This document shows, in pieces, positions 10,860 to 17,633 of a stretch of 20,961 nt of DNA; the stretch's first letter is position 1, and each line of letters starts with the position of its first letter. Below the pieces are notes generated by a model. That model was not told the origin of the DNA. It saw nothing but the letters and a program-made list of their open reading frames with translations, and searched no databases. The translations under genes and the position numbers were made by a program. The stretch is from a virus, in the IMG/VR virus record IMGVR_UViG_3300042392_000392, positions 1 through 20,961 of that record. The stretch is one strand, 5' to 3'.

Positions 10860-11058
10860 GAATGTCTCCTGAGTATGCGCGTTCTGCTTCCATTGACAGT
10901 GCTGTCAAGGTTTGCTTGTCAAGGATGCCTGAAACGTCAACCCCGTCAAACCAGACAGCCGTTAAACGATCAAGCCATGAAGGGATGGAGATGTCTAGCT
11001 CAACGTCAATGATGCCGCCATTGAGTAGGGTTGCATATCGGTGAATAGTGTCTTGCAT
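10852..11058 (-). CDS. 68-aa hypothetical protein
   Basis: First gene of the leftward cassette. The 68 residues contain a strand-rich middle (IIDVELDISIPSWLDRLTAV) and WFDGVDVSGILDKQTLTALS, then a helix MEAERAYSG. It resembles small phage proteins with a VxxGVDVTxxL motif, which have no known function. A perfect TTGACA lies on the minus strand at 11135-11130, about 70 bases upstream of the ATG, with only a poor -10, and an operator-like dyad lies directly upstream of that. The ribosome site is weak (AAGGCAGC). The stop is overlapped by the membrane-protein start. Confidence 0.6.
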   Translation of the reverse strand: MQDTIHRYATLLNGGIIDVELDISIPSWLDRLTAVWFDGVDVSGILDKQTLTALSMEAERAYSGDIHE

Positions 11059-11146
11059 GATGCTGCCTTTAAAGTTTCGTTAGTTGCAGTGATCAAAGCA
11101 TTGCGCCTTGATGTATCAATTATCGGGTCTGTCAACCATAAATCTA

Positions 11147-11162
11147 TAGGTGTTTACCCTAA
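11147..11162. promoter_or_regulatory. Operator-like dyad, copy 3
   Basis: TAGGTGTTTACCCTAA shares its first 13 bases with the copy at 2582. A second GTTTAC follows at 11163-11168. It lies 12 bases upstream of the leftward TTGACA box, the place for a regulator of the counter-oriented cassette. Confidence 0.6.
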
Positions 11163-11393
11163 GTTTACGATTGATTTTGTAGCTACAGTAGGAATCCCGA
11201 AACACCAACAACCCAAAGCCATGGGCATCTATTCATGTAGGGATAGATACAAGGATAGATAGAGGGTCTACAGAGGGAGAGCATAGAGGGAGAGTAAGGA
11301 TTCCAGCGCATAGACATACATCAGCAAAGAAACCATTAGCAACCCCACGAACACCAACCAACCTAACTCCATCGCGCACCCGAGACCAATGCG

Positions 11394-11412
11394 AATGCGA
11401 ATCATTCTCATT
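11394..11412. promoter_or_regulatory. Fur-box-like dyad
   Basis: AATGCGAAT-C-ATTCTCATT is a 19-bp dyad with arms matching at 8 of 9 positions. The overlapping 11391-11409 matches 14 of 19 positions of the classical Fur consensus. It lies 12 bases before the first dyad of the operator cluster. Chance similarity remains possible. Confidence 0.4.
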
Positions 11413-11423
11413 TAGATTTGGCC

Positions 11424-11514
11424 TAGGGTTTACCCCTAAGGGTTTATACCTAGGGGTTTACCCTGGTACTGGATGGACGTACAGGACTGTGGATGCGTAC
11501 AGTAGGGTTTACCC
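11424..11514. promoter_or_regulatory. Cluster of four operator-like dyads upstream of terminase
   Basis: Four related sites lie in 91 bp: TAGGGTTTACCCCTA (11424-11438), AAGGGTTTATACCTAGG (11438-11454, with two extra bases), TAGGGGTTTACCCTGG (11451-11466) and TAGGGTTTACCC (11503-11514). The first three abut or overlap, as operator arrays or iterons do. The arms TAGGGT and ACCCTA are exact reverse complements. About 150 bp separate the cluster from the terminase start. Confidence 0.7.
11471..11502 (+). repeat. Direct repeat within the operator cluster
   Basis: GGATGGACGTACAG (11471-11484) is repeated as GGATGCGTACAG (11491-11502) with a 2-base deletion. The start-to-start distance is 20 bp, about two helical turns. 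It lies between the third and fourth dyads. Confidence 0.65.
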
Positions 11515-11665
11515 CCCCCTTGAGTAAAACAGGGGTGCGCTCTGGAACAGGTACATCTTCACAGATCAATCTACGAAATCAGCAACAAAACAAACCTCTT
11601 TCCAAAAAAAAATTTTATTTCAAAATGGGATTAGAATTTGTAGACACCAAATCAAAGGAGAGAAC

Positions 11666-12115
11666 ATGGCTGGATATCCTATGCGTAGGGCGTTGGAGAA
11701 GAAGATTGAGGAGATGGGGGGGATAGAGTTTGTATGTGCTCATGTAGCGCAGGGGATGACGCTTAATCGGTTGGCTGAGTTCATTGAGTGTTCTAGGCCT
11801 ATGCTTTCTTTTTGGATCAACCATACGGAAGAGCGCAGGGTTGCGGTGTTGAATGCTCGTAAGTTGAAGGCTGAGAAGTTGGCTGAAGAGGCTTTGGAGA
11901 TTGCTGACGAGGTGGATGAGAGCAGTAACTCGGGGGTTAATAAAGCGAGGCTCCAGGTGGATACTCGTAAGTGGTTAGCTGGTAAGCTGGACCCGGAGGC
12001 TTATGGGGATACTGCCAAGACCCAAGTGAATATCAGTATGGGTGATTTACACCTTCAGGCTTTGAAGCATATGGGTAAGGTTGAGGTGGTTACTACATTG
12101 GAAAACAATGAATAA
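11666..12115 (+). CDS. terS: Terminase small subunit (Sf6-like)
   Basis: A 149-residue protein with an N-terminal helix-turn-helix (HVAQGMTLNRLAEFIECSRP, then MLSFWINHTEER), a helical oligomerisation part LKAEKLAEEALEIADEVDES, and the well-conserved ARLQVDTRKWLAGKLDPEAYGD ending of Sf6-type small terminases. The subunit recognises the packaging site on phage DNA and feeds the motor subunit. AAAGGAG stands 7 bases before the ATG. Guanine-rich codons in the first part (GGGGGGATAG) suggest codon use unlike the early genes. The next gene overlaps its end by 8 bases. The repeat-rich DNA immediately upstream is a natural candidate for its binding site. Confidence 0.87.
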   Translation: MAGYPMRRALEKKIEEMGGIEFVCAHVAQGMTLNRLAEFIECSRPMLSFWINHTEERRVAVLNARKLKAEKLAEEALEIADEVDESSNSGVNKARLQVDTRKWLAGKLDPEAYGDTAKTQVNISMGDLHLQALKHMGKVEVVTTLENNE

Positions 12116-13502
12116 TCCATTTATTGAGTTTATTAAGCTCTACAGAAACGACCCCAATAAGTTTGTCAAAGAGGTTCTGGGGGTTGAGCCTGATGAATGG
12201 CAGCAGGACTTTCTGCAAGCGGTGGCAAGCGGAGAACGCAAAATCTCCATTCGTTCCGGTCACGGGGTGGGTAAATCAACTACCGCTTCTTGGGCCATGC
12301 TTTGGTTCTTGTTGACCAGATATCCCGTCAAGGTCGTGGTGACTGCCCCTACTTCTGCTCAACTGTATGACGCTTTGTTTGCTGAACTCAAGAGATGGGT
12401 TAAGGAACTACCCCAACCTGTCCAAGATCTTCTTGATGTCAAACAAGAACGGATTGAACTGAAGGCTTCTGCTACCGAGGCGTTTATCTCTGCCCGTACA
12501 TCCCGTGCTGAACAGCCCGAAGCTTTGCAGGGGGTTCACTCGGATAACGTCATGCTGGTGGCTGATGAGGCTTCTGGTGTGCCTGAGGCGGTGTTTGAGG
12601 CGGCTGCTGGCTCGATGTCTGGCCACAATGCTCTAACCATCCTCTTGGGTAACCCGGTCCGGTCTTCTGGCTTCTTCTTTGATACACACAACCGTCTAAA
12701 GGATGAGTGGTGGACCCGCCGTGTCTCTTGTATAGACAGCACCAGGGTGAGTAAAGAGTACGTTGATGACATGAAATCCCGGTACGGGGAGGAAAGTAAT
12801 GCCTTCCGGATCCGAGTATTGGGTGAGTTTCCCCGTAGTGATGACGATACGATCATTCCTATGGACCTGCTTGAATCTGCCAAACACCGAGATACCCGTG
12901 CTTACGAAGACGCTCCCATTGTTTGGGGGCTGGACGTTGCGCGGTTTGGTTCCGACTCGTCAGTTCTGTGTAAGCGTCAATCAAACGTGGTCCATACGCT
13001 AGAGCGTTGGAGGAATTTGGACTTGATGCAGCTAACGGGTGCGGTGGTTTCTCAGTACGAAGCTTGTGACCACAAGAGCCGTCCGACTGAAATCCTGGTT
13101 GACAGTATCGGTTTGGGGGCTGGTGTGGTGGATCGGTTGCGAGAGTTGAACCTTCCGGCTCGTGGGATTAACGTGTCTGAAAGTCCGGCAATGGGCGGGA
13201 CGTATTTGAACTTGAGGGCTGAGTTGTGGCACAAAGCAAAGGCTTGGCTTGAGAAGCGGGACTGCAAGATTCCGAATAACGAGGATTTGATTGGTGAATT
13301 AGCAACCGTAAGGTATACATTTACCTCTAACGGCAAGATTAAGATTGAATCCAAGGATGATATTCGGCGCAGGGGTTTGAAGTCGCCTGACATGGCTGAT
13401 GCTTTTGTCTTGACATTCGCCTCAGATGCGGCCACTATCTCTTGGGGAAAGAGCAGTTCGTGGGGTAAGCCGATCAAAAGGCTGATCCGTGGATTGGTCT
13501 GA
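12108..13502 (+). CDS. terL: Terminase large subunit (packaging ATPase/nuclease)
   Basis: A 464-residue protein starting at ATG 12108 (GGAAAA upstream, 8-base overlap with the small subunit); the ORF extends to 12081 but that part is the shadow of the upstream gene. ATPase: Walker A SGHGVGKST (50-58), Walker B VMLVADEAS (148-156, Asp153-Glu154), coupling motif LLGNP (179-183). Nuclease (RNase H fold): GLDVARFGSD with Asp276, VDSIGLG with Asp332, and SPDMADA with Asp428/Asp431. All expected catalytic acids are present, so it should be active. It drives DNA into the prohead at the portal and cuts the concatemer. A strong terminator lies 20 bases after the stop. Confidence 0.95.
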   Translation: MNNPFIEFIKLYRNDPNKFVKEVLGVEPDEWQQDFLQAVASGERKISIRSGHGVGKSTTASWAMLWFLLTRYPVKVVVTAPTSAQLYDALFAELKRWVKELPQPVQDLLDVKQERIELKASATEAFISARTSRAEQPEALQGVHSDNVMLVADEASGVPEAVFEAAAGSMSGHNALTILLGNPVRSSGFFFDTHNRLKDEWWTRRVSCIDSTRVSKEYVDDMKSRYGEESNAFRIRVLGEFPRSDDDTIIPMDLLESAKHRDTRAYEDAPIVWGLDVARFGSDSSVLCKRQSNVVHTLERWRNLDLMQLTGAVVSQYEACDHKSRPTEILVDSIGLGAGVVDRLRELNLPARGINVSESPAMGGTYLNLRAELWHKAKAWLEKRDCKIPNNEDLIGELATVRYTFTSNGKIKIESKDDIRRRGLKSPDMADAFVLTFASDAATISWGKSSSWGKPIKRLIRGLV

Positions 13503-13521
13503 CCCTTTTCCTTAATCATTT

Positions 13522-13551
13522 GAGCCACCTTAAACAAGTGGCTCTTTTTTT
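13522..13551 (+). terminator. Rho-independent terminator after terL
   Basis: GAGCCAC (13522-13528), a 9-base loop, GTGGCTC (13538-13544), then seven Ts. The stem is a perfect 7 bp. It separates packaging genes from the structural operon. Confidence 0.9.
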
Positions 13552-13557
13552 GCCTTA

Positions 13558-13566
13558 TGGTAATAT
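13558..13566 (+). promoter_or_regulatory. Possible extended -10 promoter of the structural operon
   Basis: TGGTAATAT is an extended -10 (TGn plus TAATAT, 4 of 6 consensus) just after the terminator and about 25 bases before the next ATG. No good -35 is visible. Position rather than sequence carries the argument. Confidence 0.3.
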
Positions 13567-13590
13567 TCCCGTACCTTTTTGGAGATTCCA

Positions 13591-13773
13591 ATGAACATGG
13601 ATAAAGCTGCCGCTAAAATCGGCAAAGTAATGGGCGAATTCAAAGACAAGAAGCTGAAGTCTTCTTCTGGTCAAAAGGTCAAGTCTAGGGATCAGGCTGT
13701 TGCGATTGCAATGTCTGAGGCCAAGATGCCAAAGCGCGGTCAGCGTACCGCTACCAATCGGAGCAAGAAATGA
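13591..13773 (+). CDS. DUF6496-like basic protein
   Basis: A 60-residue lysine-rich protein starting at ATG 13591, with GGAG 6 bases upstream. It reads as DUF6496: AAAKIGKVMGEFKDKKLKSS, then SSGQKVKSRDQAVAIAMSEA and a basic end PKRGQRTATNRSKK. Family function is unknown; the small size, positive charge and helical middle suggest nucleic-acid contact. It opens a set of three coupled Lys-rich mini-genes between terminase and portal. The stop overlaps the next start as ATGA. The structural position hints at a virion or assembly role, but this is inference. Confidence 0.75.
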   Translation: MNMDKAAAKIGKVMGEFKDKKLKSSSGQKVKSRDQAVAIAMSEAKMPKRGQRTATNRSKK

Positions 13774-13916
13774 AACAAGGTTTGTACGCCGCAATTAATG
13801 CCAAACAAGAACGCATTAAAGCTGGCTCCAAAGAGAAGATGCGTCCTGTTGGGAGCAAAGGCGCCCCTACCGCCAAAGACTTTAAACAAGCAGCCAAGAC
13901 TGCTAAAAAGAAATGA
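13770..13916 (+). CDS. 48-aa lysine-rich protein
   Basis: A 48-residue protein linked by ATGA overlaps to both neighbours (13770-13773 and 13913-13916). GGAGCAAG lies just upstream of the ATG. It begins MKQGLYAAINAKQERIKAGS, continues KEKMRPVGSKGAPTAKDF and ends in KQAAKTAKKK. I recall this GLYANINAKQxRI...GSKGAPTAxxF pattern as a conserved tiny protein in the same place in other phage head operons. Function unknown; strongly basic. Too short for most gene-length filters. Confidence 0.7.
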   Translation: MKQGLYAAINAKQERIKAGSKEKMRPVGSKGAPTAKDFKQAAKTAKKK

Positions 13917-14209
13917 GTGCAGCCTGGACTCGCAAAGAGGGCAAAAGCCCTAAAGGTGGCCTAAATGAAAAGGGCCGTAAATCTTATGAGCGAGAAAATC
14001 CAGGCAGCAACTTGAAAGCTCCTGTTAAGTCTGGCGACAATCCCAGACGAGCTTCTTTTTTGGCTAGGATGGGCAATATGCCGGGGCCAGAGAAAAAGCC
14101 TGACGGTAGCCCAACAAGACTTTTACAAAGTTTGCAAGCTTGGGGCGCAAGCTCAAAGGCAGATGCAAAGTCAAAAGCTAAAGCTATATCTGCTAGGAAC
14201 AAAAAATGA
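13913..14209 (+). CDS. DUF6321-like basic protein
   Basis: A 98-residue protein that fits DUF6321: SAAWTRKEGKSPKGGLNEKG, then the near-invariant-looking APVKSGDNPRRASFLARMGN, MPGPEKKPDGSPTRLLQSLQ and AWGASSKADAKSKAKAIS. Role unknown. Rich in Lys, Arg, Gly and Pro, it is probably partly disordered; DNA binding is plausible. It is third in the set of coupled basic proteins and overlaps the next gene as ATGA. Confidence 0.75.
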   Translation: MSAAWTRKEGKSPKGGLNEKGRKSYERENPGSNLKAPVKSGDNPRRASFLARMGNMPGPEKKPDGSPTRLLQSLQAWGASSKADAKSKAKAISARNKK

Positions 14210-14640
14210 AATGCCCTATTGCAACCTACGACATCAAAGCCAACCTGAAGGCCCGTGATTGGGCTTTTAAGAATGTTGGCTACGGCCCTGCCAACCCAGA
14301 GGAAGACAATATCGACTTCTGGATGAAGAGGGCAGATGAATGGGATACGGACGTTGAAGAAGCCCAAACCATGCGCTGCGGTAACTGCGCTGCATTTATT
14401 CAAACCCCTGAAATGCTTGACTGCATTTTGAAAGGCATTGATGAAGAAACAGACGGATATGCCAAAGATGTGCAGGGAGCAGCTGATTTGGGCTACTGTG
14501 AACTGTTTGACTTTAAGTGCGCTGGCAACCGTACTTGTTCTGCATGGCTGTCTGGTGGTCCTATCACTAAGAAAATGAGCAAGAGTCAGCAAAATATGTT
14601 GATGATGGCTAAAACCGAATACGACATGGAGGACGAATAA
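14206..14640 (+). CDS. Cysteine-containing phage protein, possible metal binder
   Basis: A 144-residue protein with six cysteines after the N-terminal region: MRCGNCAAFIQTPEMLDCIL (CxxC plus one), LGYCELFDFKCAGNRTCSAW (three), followed by LSGGPITKK. The spacing resembles a high-potential iron-sulphur or zinc-binding mini-domain; I recall similar hypothetical proteins in phage head operons. The first 50 residues are polar and acidic (ANPEEDNIDFWMKRADEWDT). Function is unknown; the metal-binding idea rests on the paired cysteines. It precedes the Ala-rich gene with a one-base stop-start overlap (TAATG). Confidence 0.6.
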   Translation: MKCPIATYDIKANLKARDWAFKNVGYGPANPEEDNIDFWMKRADEWDTDVEEAQTMRCGNCAAFIQTPEMLDCILKGIDEETDGYAKDVQGAADLGYCELFDFKCAGNRTCSAWLSGGPITKKMSKSQQNMLMMAKTEYDMEDE

Positions 14641-15182
14641 TGTTTGACATACTTGCGCTTATGGCAGAAGAAGCAGCAGCGGCAGCAGCAGCGGAAGCAG
14701 CGGCAGCAGCGGCGGCAGAGGGGGCGGCTACAGCGGCAGTAACTGATGTGGCTGCGTCAGCAATGCCAGATATGAGTGGCATGACTGCGCCAGCAACGAG
14801 TGGGGCGCAAGACTCGGCAATGATGGATGGGATGGGTGGCAATCTTGGGTTGAGTGAGTTGATAGCACCACCGCAAGTTTCTGCTCCGCAAATGTCATTT
14901 GGGGAACAAATGGGTAATGTGGCAACTAATGCCATTAACCAGCAAATTGCTCCAGCCAAAGGGTTGTTCAATACAGTAATTGACCCAAAGTCCACAGCGG
15001 GTGATATTGGACGTTCTGCGTTTGAATACTCCATCAAATCAAAAGAAGAGCCAAGCATGGCTCCTCAAATGAGTCAATATTCAAACCCATATGCGAACAT
15101 GGCAAACAACACTGTAGGCGGCATCCCTTCTTTGTTGCAAAACACACAATCAGGCTTGTTGCCATTTTTTGGTACACGGTAA
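14640..15182 (+). CDS. Ala-rich structural-region protein
   Basis: A 180-residue protein. Residues about 8-38 are almost pure Ala with Glu at intervals of eight (EEAAAAAAAEAAAAAAAEG), encoded by GCA/GCG triplet runs. The middle is Met-, Ser- and Gly-rich (MPDMSGMTAPATSGAQDSAM, MMDGMGGNLG) and the end is Asn/Tyr/Pro-rich (SQYSNPYANMANNTVGGIPS). Such low-complexity proteins near the portal can be virion or ejection proteins, but no family is recognised. The triplet run is prone to slippage. It starts one base into the previous stop and ends 9 bases before the portal gene. Confidence 0.6.
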   Translation: MFDILALMAEEAAAAAAAEAAAAAAAEGAATAAVTDVAASAMPDMSGMTAPATSGAQDSAMMDGMGGNLGLSELIAPPQVSAPQMSFGEQMGNVATNAINQQIAPAKGLFNTVIDPKSTAGDIGRSAFEYSIKSKEEPSMAPQMSQYSNPYANMANNTVGGIPSLLQNTQSGLLPFFGTR

Positions 15183-15191
15183 GGAATCGAT

Positions 15192-17336
15192 ATGAATGAA
15201 AACCCTATTCTGATGGCAGAAACCCTCCAAGGCGAGATGGAGGACCAAGAGGTAATGTCGGAAGAGGAGTTGCAAGGCGTTGTCTCTGCTGAGATCTACG
15301 ATGCCATTTCATTCATTGATGACGATATTGGCGGCAACCGTGCATTGGCAACTGAGTATTACTACGGGCTACCATTTGGTGATGAAGAAGATGGCCGCTC
15401 ACAAGTAGTTTCGATGGATGTGCGCGATACAGTACAGGGCATCCTGCCAAGCCTGATGCGTATCTTCTTTGGTCCAGAGCGTGTTGTTGAGTTTATGCCT
15501 CAAGGCCCAGAAGATGTGCAAAGCGCAGATCAGGCCACCGACTACGTTGACTTCATCTTTAAGCGTGACAACCCAGGATTTAAGATCCTGCACTCCGCAT
15601 TTAAAGATGCCTTGGTTCGTAAATGCGGCATCATTAAGTATTGGTGGGATGAGTCGGTAGAGGTTAGTGCTGAGTCGTTCTCTATGCTGGACGAGCAAAG
15701 CATGATGATGCTGATTGAGAATCCAGATGTGGAGATATCTGCTGTTCGTGAGTATCCAGTTCCCGGCGCAGAGCCTATGAACGAAGCTCAAGGCATTATG
15801 ACCCCACCCCCAATGATGTATGACGTTGAGATCAAGCGCCGCATCAAATCTGGCAAGGTCAAGATTGAGGCACTGCCGCCAGAAGAGTTCCTGATTGACC
15901 GCCGTGCCAAGTCAATTGAAGAAGCCATCTTTGTCGGCCACCGGACAATGAAGACCGTAAGCGACTTGGTTGCTATGGGTTATGACTACGATGAGATGGT
16001 CGAGGTTGCTGGCAACGGTAACGACTTTGACAATAACGAAGAGTATCAAGCTCGTAACCCGTTTGCTGTTATCAGCACATCTAATAACGGCGACCCATCA
16101 AGCAAGAGTGTTCTCTACATTGAAGGCTACCTGAAGGTTGACTTTGATGGGGACGGCATTGCTGAGTTGCGCCGCATCTGCACTGTAGGTACTGGCAACA
16201 AGGTTCTGCGTAATGAAATCGTTGCTGATAGACAGTTTGCTGATTTCTGCCCAGACCCCGAGCCGCATACCTTTTTTGGTATGTGTCCTGCCGATGTGGT
16301 CATGGATATTCAGCGCATCAAGTCCAACGTACAGCGCGGCATCTTGGATTCTTTGGCCCAATCTATTCACCCCCGCACAGCGATTGTCGAGGGTCAGGCC
16401 AATATGGAAGATGTGCTGAACACCGAAGTGGGTGCGGTTATTCGCATGAGAGCGCCTGGAATGGTCCAGCCTTTCACAACTCCTTTTGTCGGCCAAGCAG
16501 CCTTCCCAATGCTGGACTATCTGGATGACATTAAGCAGACCCGCACAGGCATTTCTAAAGCTGCGGCAGGTCTTGATGCTGATGCACTGCAAAGCACCAC
16601 CAAGGCGGCTGTATCCGCTACGGTTAATGCTGCTCACCAGCACATTGAGATGATTGCCCGTATCTTTGCTGAGACAGGTTTACGTAAACTGTTTACAGGC
16701 ATCTTGAAGTTGGTTGTTGAGAACCAAGACCGCACTCGCATGATTCGTCTGCGTAACACCTTTGTGCCTATTGACCCCCGGTCTTGGGATTCAAAGATGG
16801 ATGTAGTTGTAAACGTAGGTGTTGGCGATGGCGCTATTGAGGACCGCATTGCTTTGTTGACCCAAGTGGCCGCTAGACAAGAGCAAATTCTTACTCAGCA
16901 AGGTCCAAGCAACCCTGTTGTTTCTGTGCAACAGTATACAAACACTTTGACCAAGATGCTTCAATTGGCTGGCATAAAAGATTCGCAGAATTACTTTAAC
17001 CAGTTACCTGCTGATTTCCAATTGCCACCACCACCAGAGCCAAAGCCAACTCCAGAAGAAATGCTTACCCAGGTTCAGGCGCAATCTATTCAGGCAGATA
17101 TTGAAAAGAAGGCTGCTGAGTTGCAATTAGAGCGCGAAAAAATGATCATGCAAGATGATCGTGAACGTGATCGAATTGAACAAGATGGTATTTTGCGTAG
17201 ATATGAGCTAGAATTGAAATATGGGGTACAAATTCAAAGTGCAGAAATCAATGCTGCCATGAACAAGGACCGTGAGTTAATCCGACAACAGGCTGCAATG
17301 AGTGAAGTTCCTCAACAGCCACAACCGATGATGTAA
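15192..17336 (+). CDS. Portal protein (P22/SU10-like)
   Basis: A 714-residue protein of the size expected for podovirus portals. Recognisable parts: an acidic N-terminus; YYYGLPFGDEEDGRSQVVSM and RDTVQGILPSLMRIFFGPER (clip/wing entry); RRIKSGKVKIEALPPEEFLI and DRRAKSIEEAIFVGHRTMKT, typical of P22-like portals; ICTVGTGNKVLRNEIVADRQ; and KQTRTGISKAAAGLDADALQ from the crown side. The last ~100 residues are a Gln/Glu/Arg-rich coiled coil, which would form the barrel. Twelve copies form the DNA channel at one capsid vertex, bind the terminase motor and later the tail. AAGGAATCG precedes the ATG. Gene order portal-small protein-scaffold-capsid is standard. Confidence 0.9.
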   Translation: MNENPILMAETLQGEMEDQEVMSEEELQGVVSAEIYDAISFIDDDIGGNRALATEYYYGLPFGDEEDGRSQVVSMDVRDTVQGILPSLMRIFFGPERVVEFMPQGPEDVQSADQATDYVDFIFKRDNPGFKILHSAFKDALVRKCGIIKYWWDESVEVSAESFSMLDEQSMMMLIENPDVEISAVREYPVPGAEPMNEAQGIMTPPPMMYDVEIKRRIKSGKVKIEALPPEEFLIDRRAKSIEEAIFVGHRTMKTVSDLVAMGYDYDEMVEVAGNGNDFDNNEEYQARNPFAVISTSNNGDPSSKSVLYIEGYLKVDFDGDGIAELRRICTVGTGNKVLRNEIVADRQFADFCPDPEPHTFFGMCPADVVMDIQRIKSNVQRGILDSLAQSIHPRTAIVEGQANMEDVLNTEVGAVIRMRAPGMVQPFTTPFVGQAAFPMLDYLDDIKQTRTGISKAAAGLDADALQSTTKAAVSATVNAAHQHIEMIARIFAETGLRKLFTGILKLVVENQDRTRMIRLRNTFVPIDPRSWDSKMDVVVNVGVGDGAIEDRIALLTQVAARQEQILTQQGPSNPVVSVQQYTNTLTKMLQLAGIKDSQNYFNQLPADFQLPPPPEPKPTPEEMLTQVQAQSIQADIEKKAAELQLEREKMIMQDDRERDRIEQDGILRRYELELKYGVQIQSAEINAAMNKDRELIRQQAAMSEVPQQPQPMM

Positions 17337-17612
17337 ATGGACGATTTAGATATTAATCTCGCAAGAGGCGACAGGGCTAGGTTACTCCTTGAGGACGAGC
17401 TTCTCAATGAGTTGCTTAAAAAGATTGAAGATGATTGTTTCAGTGAGATTCGGGGGTCCAAGTTAATGGAAGGCCCGATCAGAGAGCAAGCGTATTTGCT
17501 CCTCACTACGATTGACATCTTGAGGGCAAAGCTCCGCTCTGTGATGGATACGGGCAAGATGGCAGAAGTTGCCCTTGCTCGCCGCCGGGGTCGTCCCCCA
17601 AAGTCAGTTTGA
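17337..17612 (+). CDS. 91-aa protein between portal and scaffold
   Basis: A 91-residue protein whose ATG immediately follows the portal stop. It is helical and acidic at first (ARLLLEDELLNELLKKIEDD), with GPIREQAYLLLTTIDILRAK in the middle and a basic end ARRRGRPPKSV. GRPPK after RRR resembles an AT-hook minor-groove motif. Small proteins of this type and place occur in other phage head operons; function unknown. Translation may rely on coupling to the portal, since only a weak ribosome site exists within the portal 3' end. Confidence 0.65.
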   Translation: MDDLDINLARGDRARLLLEDELLNELLKKIEDDCFSEIRGSKLMEGPIREQAYLLLTTIDILRAKLRSVMDTGKMAEVALARRRGRPPKSV

Positions 17613-17633
17613 TTGATAAACTAAGAGGTAAGT

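Larger units (their letters stand above)
11059..11665. other. 607-bp non-coding control region before terminase
   Basis: No supported ORF on either strand; the longest open frames lack ribosome sites and have unnatural composition. The left part contains the presumed promoter of the leftward cassette (TTGACA on the minus strand, 11130-11135). The middle has purine-rich direct repeats: GGATAGATA at 11240 and 11253, and AGAGGGAGAG twice around 11272-11295. The right part holds a Fur-box-like dyad, four operator-like dyads and a direct repeat, then an A/T-rich stretch leading to AAGGAG at the terminase start. Its position just upstream of the small terminase gene also suits a packaging (pac/cos) site. 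Confidence 0.6.

Noticed and set aside
11041-11262. 73-codon plus-strand frame in the pre-terminase region
   Set aside because: No ribosome site, runs through the leftward promoter and an operator-like dyad, and has no protein-like pattern.
11424-11466. Telomere-like TTTAGGG repeats
   Set aside because: The resemblance is to the half-site only; here the unit is an inverted dyad, not a one-way tandem array.
13052-13591. 179-codon minus-strand frame opposite the terminase nuclease domain
   Set aside because: Antisense to clear catalytic motifs of terminase; it also crosses the terminator.
13984-14592. 202-codon minus-strand frame opposite the DUF6321-like and Cys-protein genes
   Set aside because: The plus-strand genes are coupled by ATGA overlaps and belong to known phage patterns; the minus frame has none of these.
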